Shown here: positions 50,110 to 62,439 of the stretch, one piece after another | Layout: every line of letters begins with the position of its first letter | Position numbering within the stretch: the stretch's first letter is position 1 | From: Entoloma clypeatum | Lineage: Eukaryota > Basidiomycota > Agaricomycetes > Agaricales > Entolomataceae | DNA: 64,000 nt | NCBI GenBank assembly: GCA_963565915.1 | Contig: OY751488.1 | Coordinates: 3,782,001 to 3,846,000, forward strand | Reading direction: 5' to 3' | The notes under the pieces: generated by a model | The model's input: the letters and a program-made list of their open reading frames with translations, nothing else | What the model was told of the DNA's origin: nothing | The model's database searches: none | Translations under genes and position numbers: made by a program

Positions 50110-51041
50110 ACGGACGATTCTGGGAACACGGTACTCACTGCTTCATATAGAAATAATAAACAAGATAAAAAGGCAGGAGCAATGAGCATCAACGAAGGCC
50201 TGCCTTCAGCTAAATGGCGAATGTGATATGTCCTGGGAAGGAGACAGAATCTACTGTAGCTTGAGCGAGGAAATGCCAGCGAGAGACGCGGGCCAAGCCT
50301 AATGATGTGTGACCTCTTTCTGACTGGCGACAGTAGAGTTTGAGAAGAGCAAGATAGATCAAAGCAGAAGAGCTTGCGTATACATGATTCTGTGGTGTTG
50401 ATCAATAATTGTGGTGGATCGATAGTCCATGTCGATTTAGGGGGCGCATCTAGCAGATCCTTACGATATGAGTGTCCTGAGCACATAAGGAGGACAGAAA
50501 CTACAGACCCTCAGAAGCGTCGTGGTCAATGACGCCAGCATCAATAAGATGCTTCAACTTGTTGATGTGGGTGTTGCGTTCTGGTTCAATAAGTTGCTAC
50601 TGGGAAGCGATGGGAGCAGCCGAATGTCTATATGGCGTCTGAAAAGTATGATCAAGTTGGGATCTATACCAACGGTTGTGCGAAAATCACCCGTACCCTG
50701 TAGGTTCAGCAAATCCATATATCAAGCCAGCACAGAGGAAATGGACGCCTTCGAACTCTAAGCGTATGTCTTCTGATGTATTTGCATCTGTAAGCTCAAT
50801 CCTTCCCTAGGTTCTCCTCTCAACGATCATCGTGGCGAGGAGGTGATAAAGACATACATGAATCAACGCAGTGGTATCAGAAATTATGGAACCGTTCATA
50901 TGGGTGGGGTGCTTCTCCGCAAGCGCAGGAAGCGTGATAGTGTGCAATCGAGCAGAGCCATGGACAAAATCAGGTAGTAGCTGGCCTTGTCTGCATCGAG
51001 TTGGTCCCCTTGGATCTTGAAAATGTCCAGCAGCGACGGCT
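50110..51041 (-). pseudogene. Partial duplicate of the middle of DSC1/TUL1
   Basis: Closely similar, in the same orientation, to parts of 54240-55590. The membrane-segment exon (AEGRPSLMLIAPAFLSCLLF) matches 54245-54480, DLLDAPPKSTWTIDPPQLLIN matches the exon near 54700-54850, and LLNLQGTGDFRTTVGIDPN matches 54990-55132. Several intervening blocks are deleted, including about 190 bases of the 54500-54700 region and about 130 bases where 55325-55460 would align. Frames are broken and neither the RING nor the N-terminus is present, so it cannot encode a working ligase. Confidence 0.8.
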
Positions 51042-51300
51042 TGTGGTCGATACTGTAGTTCACTGCCACCCGCTGACAAATTGCACAGGATGTCGCCCAC
51101 CAAGAATGCTCTTTTGCTTGAACCGAAAAATTACAAACCGACCCATGGTGCATTTTTTGGAGTTCTCGTAATTATGGTTCTGTCTGGCCGTGTAACAAAA
51201 CTCAGTTCATATTTTATTGAGATAGATTTCGTATCGATATTCTCTGTATATGTCAAAATATTTGATTGCAATACCGTTCAAGGTTTTCACCATTTGTTCG

Positions 51301-52390
51301 CTAACATACATGGAGCAGCTCGGTTTTGGCAAGATAGTCAACCAGCCGAAGCTCGCTGTGGACCGCCTTGGGAGTTCCTGTTTTTAAAAGCCCCTGAATT
51401 CTGGCTTTGTAATCGGCAACCAAAAATCTAAGCATAGGATCGTCGCCGTAGATTCTCGCAACAAGTGCCATCCAGTCATCCGAAGATGCCGGCCAAGGCG
51501 GCTGTGGTCCTGGAACGAGACCCACAGCCACAATGACAAATTGCCCTTCGAGGATAGGCCGGAGATGTGGCGAATCTGCAATTCGAAGTATAGTTTAAAC
51601 TTGGTTCCCAAACCTTGTCAGCTTTTCGATCGATTCCTTCAGTTCTGATTCATCGTGGTGTCATACAATCGCGCCGAGTATCTTGATAAACAGAACTCAC
51701 CGGGGAAATTTCGCCCTCCTTTTCTTGCCAGTGACATCAGCAGGTCCTCTTGTTTCAACAGTCTTGCCCCTGCTGTGTACAATGTTTCGAGGCTCGTGGA
51801 AAGAGTTTCCCAATGATCTTCGAACACGCTTGTTTTGCGTTGCATCCCTACAATTTCCCGGAACATTGTACGACATGAATCGCACTATGAGAGAAGATGG
51901 AGATATCATGAAGATCTTTTGGAATATCGGGGGGTGTTCCAGACGCCTCAGAGACGCACAGTTTCGTCCAAAACTGGTCAAGCCATTCCCCGGTCGTTTC
52001 GAATCGTTCTGTCAGAAGAAGGGTAGAAAATTTTGTCATCCTTCTCTTTATACCCGCGATGACGTTTCTCGTCGCATCGGTGAGGAGTGGTGCTGTGTTG
52101 TTGGATCGGCGTGGGGCTCGTGAGTTGGGTAAGCGCTCTCTTGCAAACGCGTTCGCCAATATCCTTAGTTGACGCCATAGAAATTGTACGTGCTTTCGTA
52201 CCTTGAGCGAAACTTGGGCATTTGAAGCTACATACAGGAAGGTCTGGGGGTGTTCTAATCCGGTTGGGAGGATTGACAAAGCGAGGGCCTTCGAGTCATC
52301 TTTGGCTTCGACAAGTACAGCAGCAAGAGAGTCGAGGGTGGGAATACAGCGCTTGGGAACCGGAACGAGTCTGGGGTCGCTCTGCAGCAT
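51301..52390 (-). CDS. Hypothetical protein, multi-exon
   Basis: Minus-strand frames with helical, protein-like composition: 52390-51848 (TLDSLAAVLVEAKDDSKALAL, then VRKHVQFLWRQLRILANAFA), 51866-51639 (VFEDHWETLSTSLETLYTAG) and 51531-51301 (DDWMALVARIYGDDPMLRFL). They are in compatible order and separated by likely introns, so I read them as one gene lying between the DSC1 fragment and DSC1 itself. I cannot identify the family; no catalytic motif or membrane segment is visible. Confidence 0.45.
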
Positions 52391-52796
52391 TAGGAGTTGA
52401 GTACTTCTAACAGAGTCCTCATCGATGTATGGATCGTTATTATGAACGTTGTGAAGAGAGGCAAGAGCGACGATGGCATTACATGAGTTGTGGCAACATC
52501 TTGAGCGCGGGCGTGATCGCCGGTTCGATCGCCGAGGGACCCTTTGTTTGGCAGGGCCCTGCCCACACGCACGTCAACTCATAGTCACTCAACAAAAGTT
52601 GAGGTTCTAAGTTAAACGTTAATATAATCACCAAGTTGATGGGAAGTTGGGCATCGTTTCAATGCTTAGTCCTGTAAATCTCACCTTGTATCTTGACAAA
52701 CACTTGAGAAGAACATGAGCATCAGAGTCCCTGCATGTCCGTAATGTATTGAATAGTACAGTAAATGCCTTGGTAAGGGAACCTATTCAACGTGCG

Positions 52797-55700
52797 TTAG
52801 AGAGGTGGTAAGGGTCGACGACAATGCGGACAAATGTTCTGCAAACGAGAGAGTGTAAGATAAATATTGAAACTAGAAATGCAACGCTATTTACCTTGAT
52901 TGCAAGCCACTACATTGCAGAAAAACGAGCATAAGTGATTCAGACGAGAGAGGAAGTGAGAAAGTGAACAGTAGACATACCTTTTCCAAACATTCAGTGT
53001 GCTACAGGTGGTCAATGAATCAGCACGACTATAAAAACACCCATGGAAGGGAGAAAACTTACAAAAAGATGTTGACAAGGCGCCAAACTATAGTTCTTCC
53101 TCGCGATAGTCTGCATCGCGCCTAAAAACCTCCCGCTCCCTAGACCTTTCCGCCTCGTATTTATCTCGCTTGCTCCTTCGAGATCCCACTCAACACCTCC
53201 CTGTTTTTCTTTCTCCGAAAATCCCCGTGAGCGGTTTTCGACGACAATGGCCTCCATGCATATCGCACAGTCGCCAAGCGATTGTTCCGAGCTAGAAAGT
53301 GGGAGCGGCGGGTGGTAGTCGTATGTTTCTACGGCCTTGTACTGGTGGTTCCATGAGTGGGAGAAGCTCATCATGATAAACGGAGAAAAGAAAAACTCAC
53401 GCGTTCAGGTAGGAAGAAGGCTGGACCGAAGACATCCTGGAGCATGACGAGGCAAGCTTGCATGCAGACAAACGCAGCGAGAAGGTAGGACCATCCTGGA
53501 AGCACTCGCGTTCATCAACCTCCATCTCACACAGAACACTAAACCCACCTCGAGGTTCGACATCAAGCACATTCTTCGGACATGCCAAGAAATCTGCAAA
53601 ATGTTTTCTTCAGCATACAGTCCCAAGGACAGCCTTTCCACGAGAACTTACACAATGCCAGGTAAAGCCGACAGAGGGATGTACCGACTACATACTCCTT
53701 AGACAACCCACTGCTTCTGCCTCTGCGCATAGATCTGATGATTTGCGGTAACCAGATGAAGGAGTATGTGATCCCCACAAACACCATCGAGAGTGTCGGG
53801 GAGAGTATAACGCGAACGATGAACGTGAGGAAGACGAACAACGTAACCCCTGGAATTCAGATTAAGGGATCAGACTGGGTTCACGACATTAAGAGGGTCA
53901 GAAGCTTACACAGCCGCGCTTGAGGATCGGTCCGAATATGATGAATGAAGAATGCGAAAAAGGAGGGTGGATCTCGTTGGGCAGCAGCAGTAGAGGCCGG
54001 CGGCTGAGCTTGAGTTTGGGTTTCTGACGTCGTCGTTTGATTAGTAGGCGCTGGTGCAGGGGCTGGAGGATAGCTGTTTTCGAGGTCCACCACTGGTTCT
54101 TGAGGCGCAGGAGTGGGTGGTGGCGAGGGTATGGCAAGGGGAGGCGGGGTCACAACCACGTTCTCCGGCGCTTGTATCTGATGAATGAGAACGGAGAATT
54201 GCTGCCAAGTACATCACTTGTCTGTAGCTTGTAAAGGAGGGAACACGGTACTTACTGCTTCATATACAAATAATATACAAGATAGAAAGGCAGGAGCAAT
54301 GAGAGTCAGCGAAGGCCTGCCTTCAGCTAGGATGGCGAATGTGATATGTCCTGCGAAGGAGACAGAATCTACTGTAGCTTGAGTAAGGAAAGACCAGCGA
54401 GAGACGCGGGCCAAGCCTGATGGTGTGCGACTTCTTTCTGACTGGCGACAGTAGAGTACGAGAAGGGCAAGATAGATCAAACCAGCAGAGCTTGCGTCTA
54501 GGGTTGAAATAAGTTATAAATGCATCAAAGGGGAAAGAATGGAACGGACAAGAAGTCACTTTGCGGAAAAAAGTGCGTGACCTAGAAGGAGATACGTTAC
54601 AAGTTCTCCCAAACAACGATCAGGGACGTACCTTAGTCCCTCGCTTTCGACGATCTCATACATGATTCCACATTCTTTGCTCATCAACAATGCGTTGATC
54701 AATAATTTCGGTGGATCGACAGTCCATATTCCTGTCGGCTTCTGTATCTCTTCTTCAAGTTCTTGCATTAAGTATTGTGGTACTTGAGAGGGATGTATTT
54801 GTGCATAGAATGTGAAAGGACATGTTGATTTGGGTGGCGCATCTAGCAGATTCTTATGATATAAGTTTCCTGTCACATAAGGAGGACTGAAACTACAAAC
54901 CCTCAGAAGCGTCCTGGTCAGTGACGCCAGCATCAATAAGATGCTTCAACTTGTTAATGCGGGTGTTGAGTTCTGGTTCTATAAGCTGGGCAGTCTCGTT
55001 TTTGAGGGCTACTGGGACAAGCGATGGGAGCAGCCGAATGTCTATATGGCGTCTGAAAAGTATGATCAAGTTGGGATCTATACCAACGGTTGTGCGAAAA
55101 TCACCCGTACCCTGTAGGTTCAGCAAATCCATATATCAAGCCAGCACAGAGGAAATGGACGCCTTCGAACTCTAAGCGTATGTCTTCCGATGTATTTGCA
55201 TCTGTAAGCTCAATCCTTCCCTAGGTTCTCCTCTCAACGATCATCGTGGCGAAGAGGTGATAAAGACATACATGAATCAACCCAATGGTATCAGAAATTA
55301 TGGAACCGTTCATATGGGCGGGGTGCTTCTCGACGACACTAATTGCCAGCTTTTCCGAGGCTGTCCAATTCCAACTCGCCACCCTTTCCGCAATCTCGGT
55401 ATTGTTGCTACCAACCATATAGTTACTCGCAACGGAGTTCCATGGTGCTGTCAGATTCTCGGCAAGCGCAGGAAGCGTGATGTTGTGCAATCGAGCAGAG
55501 CCATGGACAAAACCAGTGATATTAGGGTAATAGCTAGCCTTGTCTGCATCGAGTTGGTCCCCTTGAATCTTGAAAATGTCAAGCAGCGACGGTATGAACG
55601 GACTTTGGTCGGGCTGGTGGATATTAGACCCTTTACACCGGGGAAAATTGTCAACCCACTGACGACAGTAAAGCTGGTCGACGTCCCGTTCATCCAAGAT

Positions 55701-55900
55701 GTGTAATTCGAGAGCTGGTATGTCAAAGACTTGAGTGCATCTTGATACTGATGGCGCGCTAGGAACTCGTCTCCGTTATGGCTGGTGAGCATGAACAAGA
55801 GAAAGGTGATGAAGAGAAAGGAGGAGATGGAGCTGCGCTGCCGGACCGGCTGTCTTGCGCCCGTCAGACCAGCTTCCTCGTCGCGGGTGCCGGGGTCCAT
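52797..55900 (-). CDS. DSC1: DSC E3 ubiquitin ligase subunit 1 (Tul1/Dsc1), RING-type
   Basis: Minus-strand gene from ATG at 55900 (MDPGTRDEEAG) to TAA at 52799-52797. The N-terminus has a signal/membrane segment (SFLFITFLLFML), then a lumenal region with N-glycosylation sites (NYTSW, WMNGT) and exons through LLNLQGTGDF and RTTVGIDPN. Transmembrane exons follow (SLTLIAPAFLSCILFVYE; RVILSPTLSMVFVGITYSF; SKEYVVGTSLCRLYLAL) and a Pro-rich linker (about 53950-54160). The C-terminus is a RING-H2: CAICMEAI near 53260, YSLAPCQHLF near 53080, HTECLEK then WLAIK on a tiny exon near 52900, and a last exon NICPHCRRPLPPL. This is the membrane E3 of the Golgi Dsc complex, which in fission yeast activates SREBP and in budding yeast targets membrane proteins for degradation. 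No frame break is seen. Confidence 0.85.
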
Positions 55901-57606
55901 GGTGCTGGTGGCCAGTGGCCACGGTGCGGGGCAGTTCAGCAAAAGTTCCCACGTGGCAGACGTCATATTACAATCTCGGCGACACTGTCGGTTGACACGA
56001 GCCTCCAGCGAGACCAGAAATCCGAGTTCACATCCAGATGATCCTTTACATCGCCGACTCTCTCATGTTTTCAAACATCTCGGGAAATTGCAGAACTGGA
56101 TTGCAAGACAGCCAAATGGGAAACCCCGTTCATGGACCTTGAATTTTGAAACCTTGCCTGGACCTGGCGGGAGATTTCTGGAAGGAAAGTGCTTGAGAAA
56201 ACCCAGAATTCAAGAGAATCTGAGCGGAAATATGGATGGCGGTTCGGAAAAACCGTCCATATGATATGGATCCCGAACTTGCTTCATCTCTGGCCCGTTT
56301 TCTCATCATCTGCGCCATCTATACGAATCACACCCACCTTGACCACCATCTTCCAATGATTGGCTGACACTTTCTACGAGCGACCCTCCGACTCAGCGCT
56401 TTGATGATCAAACCATGCTGCTGAAACGTGAAGCTCCCAGGACGGTTCACTGCGAGCTTCGCCTGATCGAACACCCTTCAAAGACTGAACTCCTTCGAAG
56501 GTCCTTCGAGTATTGAGCTCTCAAACTTCAACTGCTCTGCCTAGCTATGATTCTTTTCGTCCAAGTGTCAGTGAATCCTCGCGATGCGCAGTCACTACCT
56601 CAGACGGCTCCGGGCAGCGAACCAGTCTCTAACTCGTTCCAGAGCCAGAAATATAGGACATCAGCTCTATAAGGCGGGCGTATGGCTACTTCACTGCCCT
56701 GTAGGGCCGAAGAGTTGCTGATATATTCTTGAAAACGCGGTTTAGTGACATAAAGGCTGTGAAGTCAGCTTCATCCATCTGACCCCTACTGAGGTCCGCA
56801 CATATCGGTCGCGTCTTTACAGGCGTGAAGTCCAGAGTACTTCGGCCAAAGGTAGGTTTTAATCATCGATCCATGAAGGAAGGTGTTAATTTTTCTCTGA
56901 AGGCTGACAGACGTGTTTCCTGTATATCGTTTTTGGATCAGGTACTGAGCTTTTGTGCCGTGCCTTCAAGTCATGAGAATGAGGGGATTTCGAACATGTT
57001 GGAAATCTGCAGCATCCATTGACAACAAAGTTATAAAAATTCCAGAACAACGTCGCGATTGGCAGGCGATGGTATGGGGCACTTTGGACTTACTAGCGTA
57101 CCGCTTTCCTCGGCTGTGACCAATGAAAGCCATTTCCCAGCTGTCCTGGTGAGGATTTTCTTTCGTGTGTTTCTGCCAAGTTTGGAAATTCCGGTTCTCA
57201 CTTGTTCTCACCTTCAGGGAACGGAGGCTTATTTGGGATGGCTAAACACTTCTCTCCGCGGCGGCCGCGACTGTCGTCCCTGCCCACGCCCGCTGATCAA
57301 AAACTAGAACATGGTTACAGATAAGTAGTACATAGCCTCTCAAAAAAACTAGTTCTACTAATACGCACCGTAGCTTCGGACGATCATCTGCGTACGGGAT
57401 ATGACTCGAGCCCTGGTATCTGTCCAAGGAGTGCTTGATGGTTGAAGTTTGAACGTCCACCTAGGCAGGACCAGACTTGGACCAGACACAGGTGTGGGCT
57501 GGCGTGGGTGTAACAGGAGCCTCAGCCATCCCAGTTTGGGGTCATGCTGAAAAGACATACAGTATGACCCTGGATAGTTGCTGATCTACATTTAAATTGC
57601 CCAAGT
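55901..57606. other. Intergenic stretch between DSC1 and the rhodopsin-like gene
   Basis: Only short ORFs without motifs (for example 56825-57022 and 57059-57307, both plus). The two flanking genes are divergent, so promoters for both should be here; no defined sites can be named. Confidence 0.45.
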
Positions 57607-59085
57607 ATGTATTCTCCGGGCACATTACCCACCCCCTCGCCAGGGTCGATATCGTCCAAGCTGAGAAGCAGATGGATACCATCCTTTGTCATCATCGGGT
57701 TTGTGCCTCCCCCAGTGGCGGGTTTGGTTCAACCACCTGTCTTCTACCAAATTGTTGGAACTCGGACGGAAAGCATGTGCAACGTGGCAACATTGACAGG
57801 TGAGAATCTTTGTCTTCCTAATTTCCATCTTGAAGTCGCTGACATCTGCCTGCATAGCAGTTGCCGTCTGTGTGCACAGTCTCGCGGCTGCCTTCACTTC
57901 CTTCCGCCTGTATCATCGATACCGAAAGCAGCATTTGTGGTGGGATGATTGCGCCGCCGGAATAGCCCTCTTGTTCGATATAGGTTTCGCAGTTGCTTGG
58001 CCAGATAAGGTTGACAGTCGTCAGTCCTTCCTGAAGGAGGGTTTTACATTCTATGCTGATGCTCCAATATACAGACTCGCGTGCCCTCGCAAAGTTCTGG
58101 ATTGCAATCCTGTTTAGTCCTCTTACCGTTTGGTGAGCTGACTGGTTTAAACTTTGAAGGTGTCTCAAACGAAAGACTCTGACCACTTAGGTTTGCCCGT
58201 ATCAGCATCGGTCTATCAATAGCCAGACTTTACTCGCCCCGAACAAAGGCGCGCTTGACGTTGTTTATCATAAACATGTTCCTTGGGCTCATGAGCATGG
58301 GTTCATTGCTCCCGGCCATCATTCTATGCTCGGAGAGGTTATCTTCGACTGAATCTCAGCATCTCTCCTGTCGAGTCGGAAAGGCGGGTGGCATCAGTGT
58401 AATTGTGAGTGAGTGGCCTTATGCTCGTCCCCTCGCACGAGGCCAAGTAGTATTCATGGCTCATGCAATCTGCGAAGCGGATGTCATGGCCGATGCAATC
58501 CTTATCGCAGTGCCTCTATATATGCTTTGGGACGTCAAGCTCCCAAGAAAACAGCTCCGGTTGATTCTTTCGATCTTCGCGTCGAGTGCTATCAGTTCGG
58601 CGGCGTCTGTCGCCCTCTTAGTTCTTATCGAACTAGCAGGTGAACCTGTGCCGTCATCTTGGACATGCGTCTTCGGAGTGGTACTGCATGTAAAAGTACG
58701 TTGCTATTTATATAGCTTGGAGAGGGTAATTTCTTACTACATGTTCCTCCCCAAGTCCGCGGTGACGTTGATGGTGTGCAATCTACTGGTGACTGTCACT
58801 TACGTCTACCGCGTGTTTTGGAAGGAGGAAGCCGATGACGAGGTCACAGGTCATGAAGAGACGAGGGATAAACCGGGCCAATGCACCGACCTGGGGTCAG
58901 CGCCGCTTACGGGGACGTTTCGGAGCCTAATTTTGACAGAGATATCGGACCAGACTCTCTCCTCGGTTGGCATGTGCAGCAATCCCAGATCTCTTACGCA
59001 GACGATCGATAACCGTACAGCTTCACCCAATCGGATGCACCAAACCACGAATGCGGGCGGCACCCCACTGTGTAACTCATTCTAG
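57607..59085 (+). CDS. Fungal rhodopsin-like seven-helix membrane protein
   Basis: Start ATG 57607 (MYSPGTLPTPSPG); exon 1 ends at 57799 and exon 2 starts at 57858, joining in frame as VATLTAVAVCVH. Hydrophobic helices follow with the family hallmark FTSFRLYHRYRKQHLWWDDC, then FARISIGLSIARLY (exon from about 58191), FIINMFLGLMSMGSLLPAII, CEADVMADAILIAVPLYMLW, LRLILSIFASSAISSAASVA and a last helix around VTLMVCNLLVTVTYVYRVFW. The C-terminal tail is hydrophilic and ends at 59085. The WWDD motif between helices 1 and 2 is typical of the large fungal rhodopsin/PTH11-like group of unknown ligand. Introns near 58120-58190, 58405-58445 and 58695-58750 are approximate. Confidence 0.65.
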
Positions 59086-59407
59086 AGGGATTACTACCTA
59101 CTAGCGTGCATTGAAAAAACTCGGATACCATAGAATAGTTCAGCCAATATTTAATGTATATACGTAATGTCAATAGGGAATTGAACCATCAGCCAATTTA
59201 AAGCTTCTCGGCAGTCGACACGACAAGGAGTATATACCGGATGCATTTCGAGAACTTGAACGTAATCGATATTCGAGTCAATGTGTTGATGACATCCGAT
59301 CAGGCGCCTTCTCACTTGGGAGGGCTCGTTGCCGCTCATTGTTTCCAAATAGTTTCATTTTCTGTCTTATACTTCAAGGCTAGCCGCACCGCCACAAGTG
59401 CAAATTC

Positions 59408-60228
59408 ATGTTCAACCAATCAGGAAGTCGGCGCTGGACACACTTCCATTCTGCTCTGCAGCTCGCTATTCAGCGCTCAGCACACAAGTGGACGTAAGTC
59501 GGTTCCTTGAAGAGGTGCAAGTTTTTGACCAGAATCCTTTCGCTTAGCTTCGAAGATTTTGCCGAGTGCTTCCCTTTGTATGTCGAAGAGGACAAGAATG
59601 GCGCCTCGGCGACGTTCAACGGTATATCCGAGTATATAGAGGCACAGAACTTCGTAAGTCCGGAGTCAACTGTGTCGTCGCCACATACCAATATACTTCA
59701 CGTCACGAAGCGCGATTTGGATAAAACATTCAAAGACTACAAGGTGCAAGAGAACATCGACATTCTGCATAGAGTCGTCAACGAAGCCAAGGACCGGAAA
59801 GCCAAAGGCGAAATCGGGAAGGATGTATGGCGGGAAGACCTGGAGCCCCGGGGTGCTGTAGCTGCGAGGACTGTTCCTATCTTGGAATCCGAAGCGAAGA
59901 GGCTGCGCGAGGCACTGGCGCTAGTGCGTTCCTCCCGCAACCTCAAACGTTTCCAAACTAATCCGCTTATGGTCGTTTAGATAGAAGAAGAAAACATGCA
60001 ACTCCAGGCTCAGGTCGAAGCGAATGTGAAGGCAACGGACAACACGGACCAACGTGTCGTTCAGCTTCTTGACACACTAGACAGTGTATGTGGCGTGTTC
60101 TCTCATGATATAGTGCACGCTTACAAGATATCCAGGTTTACGAAGAATGGAAGAAACTCCCCGTGGATGAGATGGAGGCGTGGACAGTACAGACCACAGA
60201 GTCTCTCAAACCTTCTTTGCCTTCATGA
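59408..60228 (+). CDS. NNF1: Kinetochore protein Nnf1 (Mis12/MIND complex subunit)
   Basis: Five exons that join cleanly: 59408-59493, 59548-59653, 59711-59923, 59981-60085 and 60136-60228, giving 200 residues. The start ATG 59408 (MFNQSGSRRWTHFH) gives the short basic N-terminus typical of the family, then the Nnf1 signature KWTFEDFAECFPL..FNGISEYIE, a helical RDLDKTFKDYKVQENIDILH, KDVWREDLEPRGAVAART, and a C-terminal coiled coil (ALIEEENMQLQAQVEANV, VYEEWKKLPVDEME). Nnf1 pairs with Mis12 in the four-subunit complex linking inner centromere proteins to Ndc80. Length and layout are normal. All introns are 49-57 nt with GT..AG ends. A more upstream ATG at 59281 is out of frame with this model. 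Confidence 0.8.
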
Positions 60229-60387
60229 TCATTTTTGGTCCTCCGTTCGTCATCAGCCCCTGCACCTCTTCTTATGTCTATCGAACGCGGCTGGGATCGT
60301 CTTTCAACGCACCCGTTTTTTTTAGTCACCTTACGCAACGCTCGAATTCTTATGCCTATAAACTTAACGTACCCTTACGGCCATGAA

Positions 60388-60470
60388 GCCCGCCTAGCTC
60401 AATCGGATAGAGCGTCAGACTCTTACAGGCGGGCATCTGAAGGCTGCGAGTTCGACCCTCGCGGTGGGCT
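60388..60470 (+). tRNA. tRNA-Lys (anticodon CTT) with a 9-nt intron
   Basis: Complete cloverleaf: acceptor GCCCGCC (60388-60394) with GGTGGGC (60463-60469), D stem GCTC/GAGC, anticodon stem TCAGA/TCTGA, T stem GCGAG/CTCGC with loop TTCGACC. Anticodon CTT at 60422-60424. A 9-nt intron CAGGCGGGC (60426-60434) sits at the standard position one base after the anticodon. A T-run at about 60477-60482 serves as Pol III terminator. No CCA is encoded, as usual in eukaryotes. Confidence 0.95.
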
Positions 60471-60710
60471 ATCAACTTTTTTCATCGTTTTTGAGAAACG
60501 ATGTTACTTATTGATTAGGACTCTGCTGAAAATTCCCACCAACTTTCCAACATGTTTATAAACATCCGCTATCTCGAAGACTTTTCAACAGCCCGTTTAA
60601 AACTGTTTATAAACCAATGGGTTTAAAACACCATGAAAATAAAAAACATGTTTTAAACAGGTGTTGAAAATTAAATTGATGTTTATAATTCAAATCGAGC
60701 CGAAAAACCG
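60471..60710. repeat. AT-rich stretch with clustered TTTAAA/TTTATAAA palindromes
   Basis: GTTTATAAAC-type and GTTTAAAAC-type motifs recur about six times between 60548 and 60665. No gene is seen. The significance is unclear. Confidence 0.5.
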
Positions 60711-61109
60711 TCACCAATTCCAGTTCAAGTTGTCCAGCTTCTTTCCCTTCTCCACGACCTGTACCTTGGTCTTGGCAGGTTCAGTGCGCGTTTCTGCAAC
60801 TAAGGCCTTCTCTGAGATGAGATCCCGCAGGGTCATCGAACCTAGATCAATACATGGGTCGATGCAAAGCTTTGGCAGCAGAGACGGAGGGTCTGAGGTA
60901 TGGCGAAGTAGGTCTCCCGGTTCAGGCAGGTCATCGTCATCATCGGAAGAGCTCTCATTTCCATCCCCTCCATCACCGTCATCACCCGCCGAGCCTGAAT
61001 TCGATATTTGCTTGTCTTTTAGTTGTTTCAATGTTGCCTCGTCGATTTTTCGGAACTTGATGATGGGTTTATACAGCTCACGGTGAGCACTTTGAGAGGG
61101 ATTCTGCAA
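60711..61109 (-). CDS. Hypothetical acidic-linker protein (possibly partial)
   Basis: An open frame of 132 codons on the minus strand: ELYKPIIKFRKIDEATLKQL, then a Gly/Asp/Ser-rich acidic linker (GDDGDGGDGNESSSDDDDD), then LGSMTLRDLISEKALV. The helical ends and ordered composition suggest a real protein, and a splice acceptor before the first Met is possible (a CTGCAG-type site lies upstream), so it may be the last exon of a longer gene. Family not recognised. Confidence 0.4.
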   Translation of the reverse strand: MQNPSQSAHRELYKPIIKFRKIDEATLKQLKDKQISNSGSAGDDGDGGDGNESSSDDDDDLPEPGDLLRHTSDPPSLLPKLCIDPCIDLGSMTLRDLISEKALVAETRTEPAKTKVQVVEKGKKLDNLNWNW

Positions 61110-62439
61110 TGCGGATTATTTATCAGAAGTTTGGATTAGGAATTGAAAAATGGACACACCCAGCACTCAACTGCTTGTTTGACAAGTATCATATCAATGA
61201 CAGTTGATGCCAACCTAGTCAGTAGGTGGAATATATTGAATTCTGTGGTTACAGGTCAGCCATGATACATGGTGAGTGCTACTTACAGATGGTGATATAT
61301 TGAGACCCTCAATATATCCTGGCCTCCCAACATGTGGTGCTAGGACTAGGCCCTCAATTGGGAGTCGGCATGCAGCATTCCCTTTTTAATTTGTCAGCAT
61401 AGTTATTTATATTCCTTCCCAATCTCAATCCTGTCCTCCGAGTCATTCTTGTACTGTATGTGACCAGGAGTTTGAAAGTTTCTAGTGTTTGAAATGCTTG
61501 TCTACCACTTTCTACATTGTACATAGTGACTGCTTATAGTGAGAAGATATCATGGTATTTATCATACCAAGCCCACTCCAGAAGCTGGTAGAGATATTCT
61601 CAGAACTGGGAAGGTGGCAAGAGATTCCATGATTTTCTTCGTCTAAACAAGACCAAAATTCAGCAAAGATCCTCAGATCTACCCAGATCCCTTGGACCGC
61701 TTAACATGGGGCTTTTGAGGCAAAATCCAATGGATCCCTAGACTCCAAATCCTGAAGCCTGGGTCGCAGAACGCACTGTAGCGTGAATCGGCAGTGAAAT
61801 AAAATTGAGGGTGTTTTTGGGCGTGACTTGACGTGACAATTTCGAGTGGTGTTCAAATCACACCAACGTGGCTGAATGGTCAGCTCACTGAAGACGCATC
61901 GCTTGCCAGTCGGAGACTGAAGTGCCAAGTGTGACCAAGCTGTTATGAAGGTTTCAAACACCCCAAATTTTCAACTCCCCCTCACCGAAAAGCCTTGGTC
62001 GGGATCTACTGTGCACTTATTGCTCATGTTAAGGTGCAGTATTCTAGCTGAGTCATTCTTCATTCAGTGGGAAAAAACTCCGAGGGTAATCGACGCAGTC
62101 CACGTAGAGCTATTCAAGCATCTCTGAAAAAGTTTCAAACTCCTGGTCACAAATAGTAGGACTCATGTTATTCCGAACATATGAGATCATAAAATATATT
62201 ATAATTATTTCTGCATAGTAATGGGTGTGGGGGGGGGGAGTACAGAAAAGCTGGGGGTCTCCATATGCCCCGCCGCGTCTCCCATCCTGTGTCCCGTTGC
62301 GTCTCTCATCCCGTCCTGTTGATCCCGTCCCGCCGCATCTCTTGTTAGTCCAGCCCCTTGATCCCCTGTCACTCACCTTGTTCCATCCATCTTGCCTTGT
62401 CTCGGCCTCGCTTTCGTGTCCCCAGGTGGTTGACAGGGC
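61110..62439. other. Gene-poor stretch with a perfect small hairpin
   Basis: No supported gene. At 61294-61318 GATATATTGAG and CTCAATATATC form a perfect 11-bp stem with a 3-base loop. Related GATATATC motifs recur at 63508-63600. Confidence 0.45.

Noticed and set aside
52460..52545. Possible tRNA with B-box-like GGTTCGATCGC
   Set aside because: No acceptor or T stem can be paired and the A box is poor.
61483..61945. TAGTGTTTGAAA at 61483 as a third hAT-like end
   Set aside because: The only inverted partner nearby (TTTCAAACACC) lacks the CACTA end, and no 8-bp duplication flanks the pair.
61860..61960. Possible tRNA-Ser-like A box TGGCTGAATGG with a later TTCAAA motif
   Set aside because: Stems do not form and spacing of the boxes is wrong; at most an old SINE trace.
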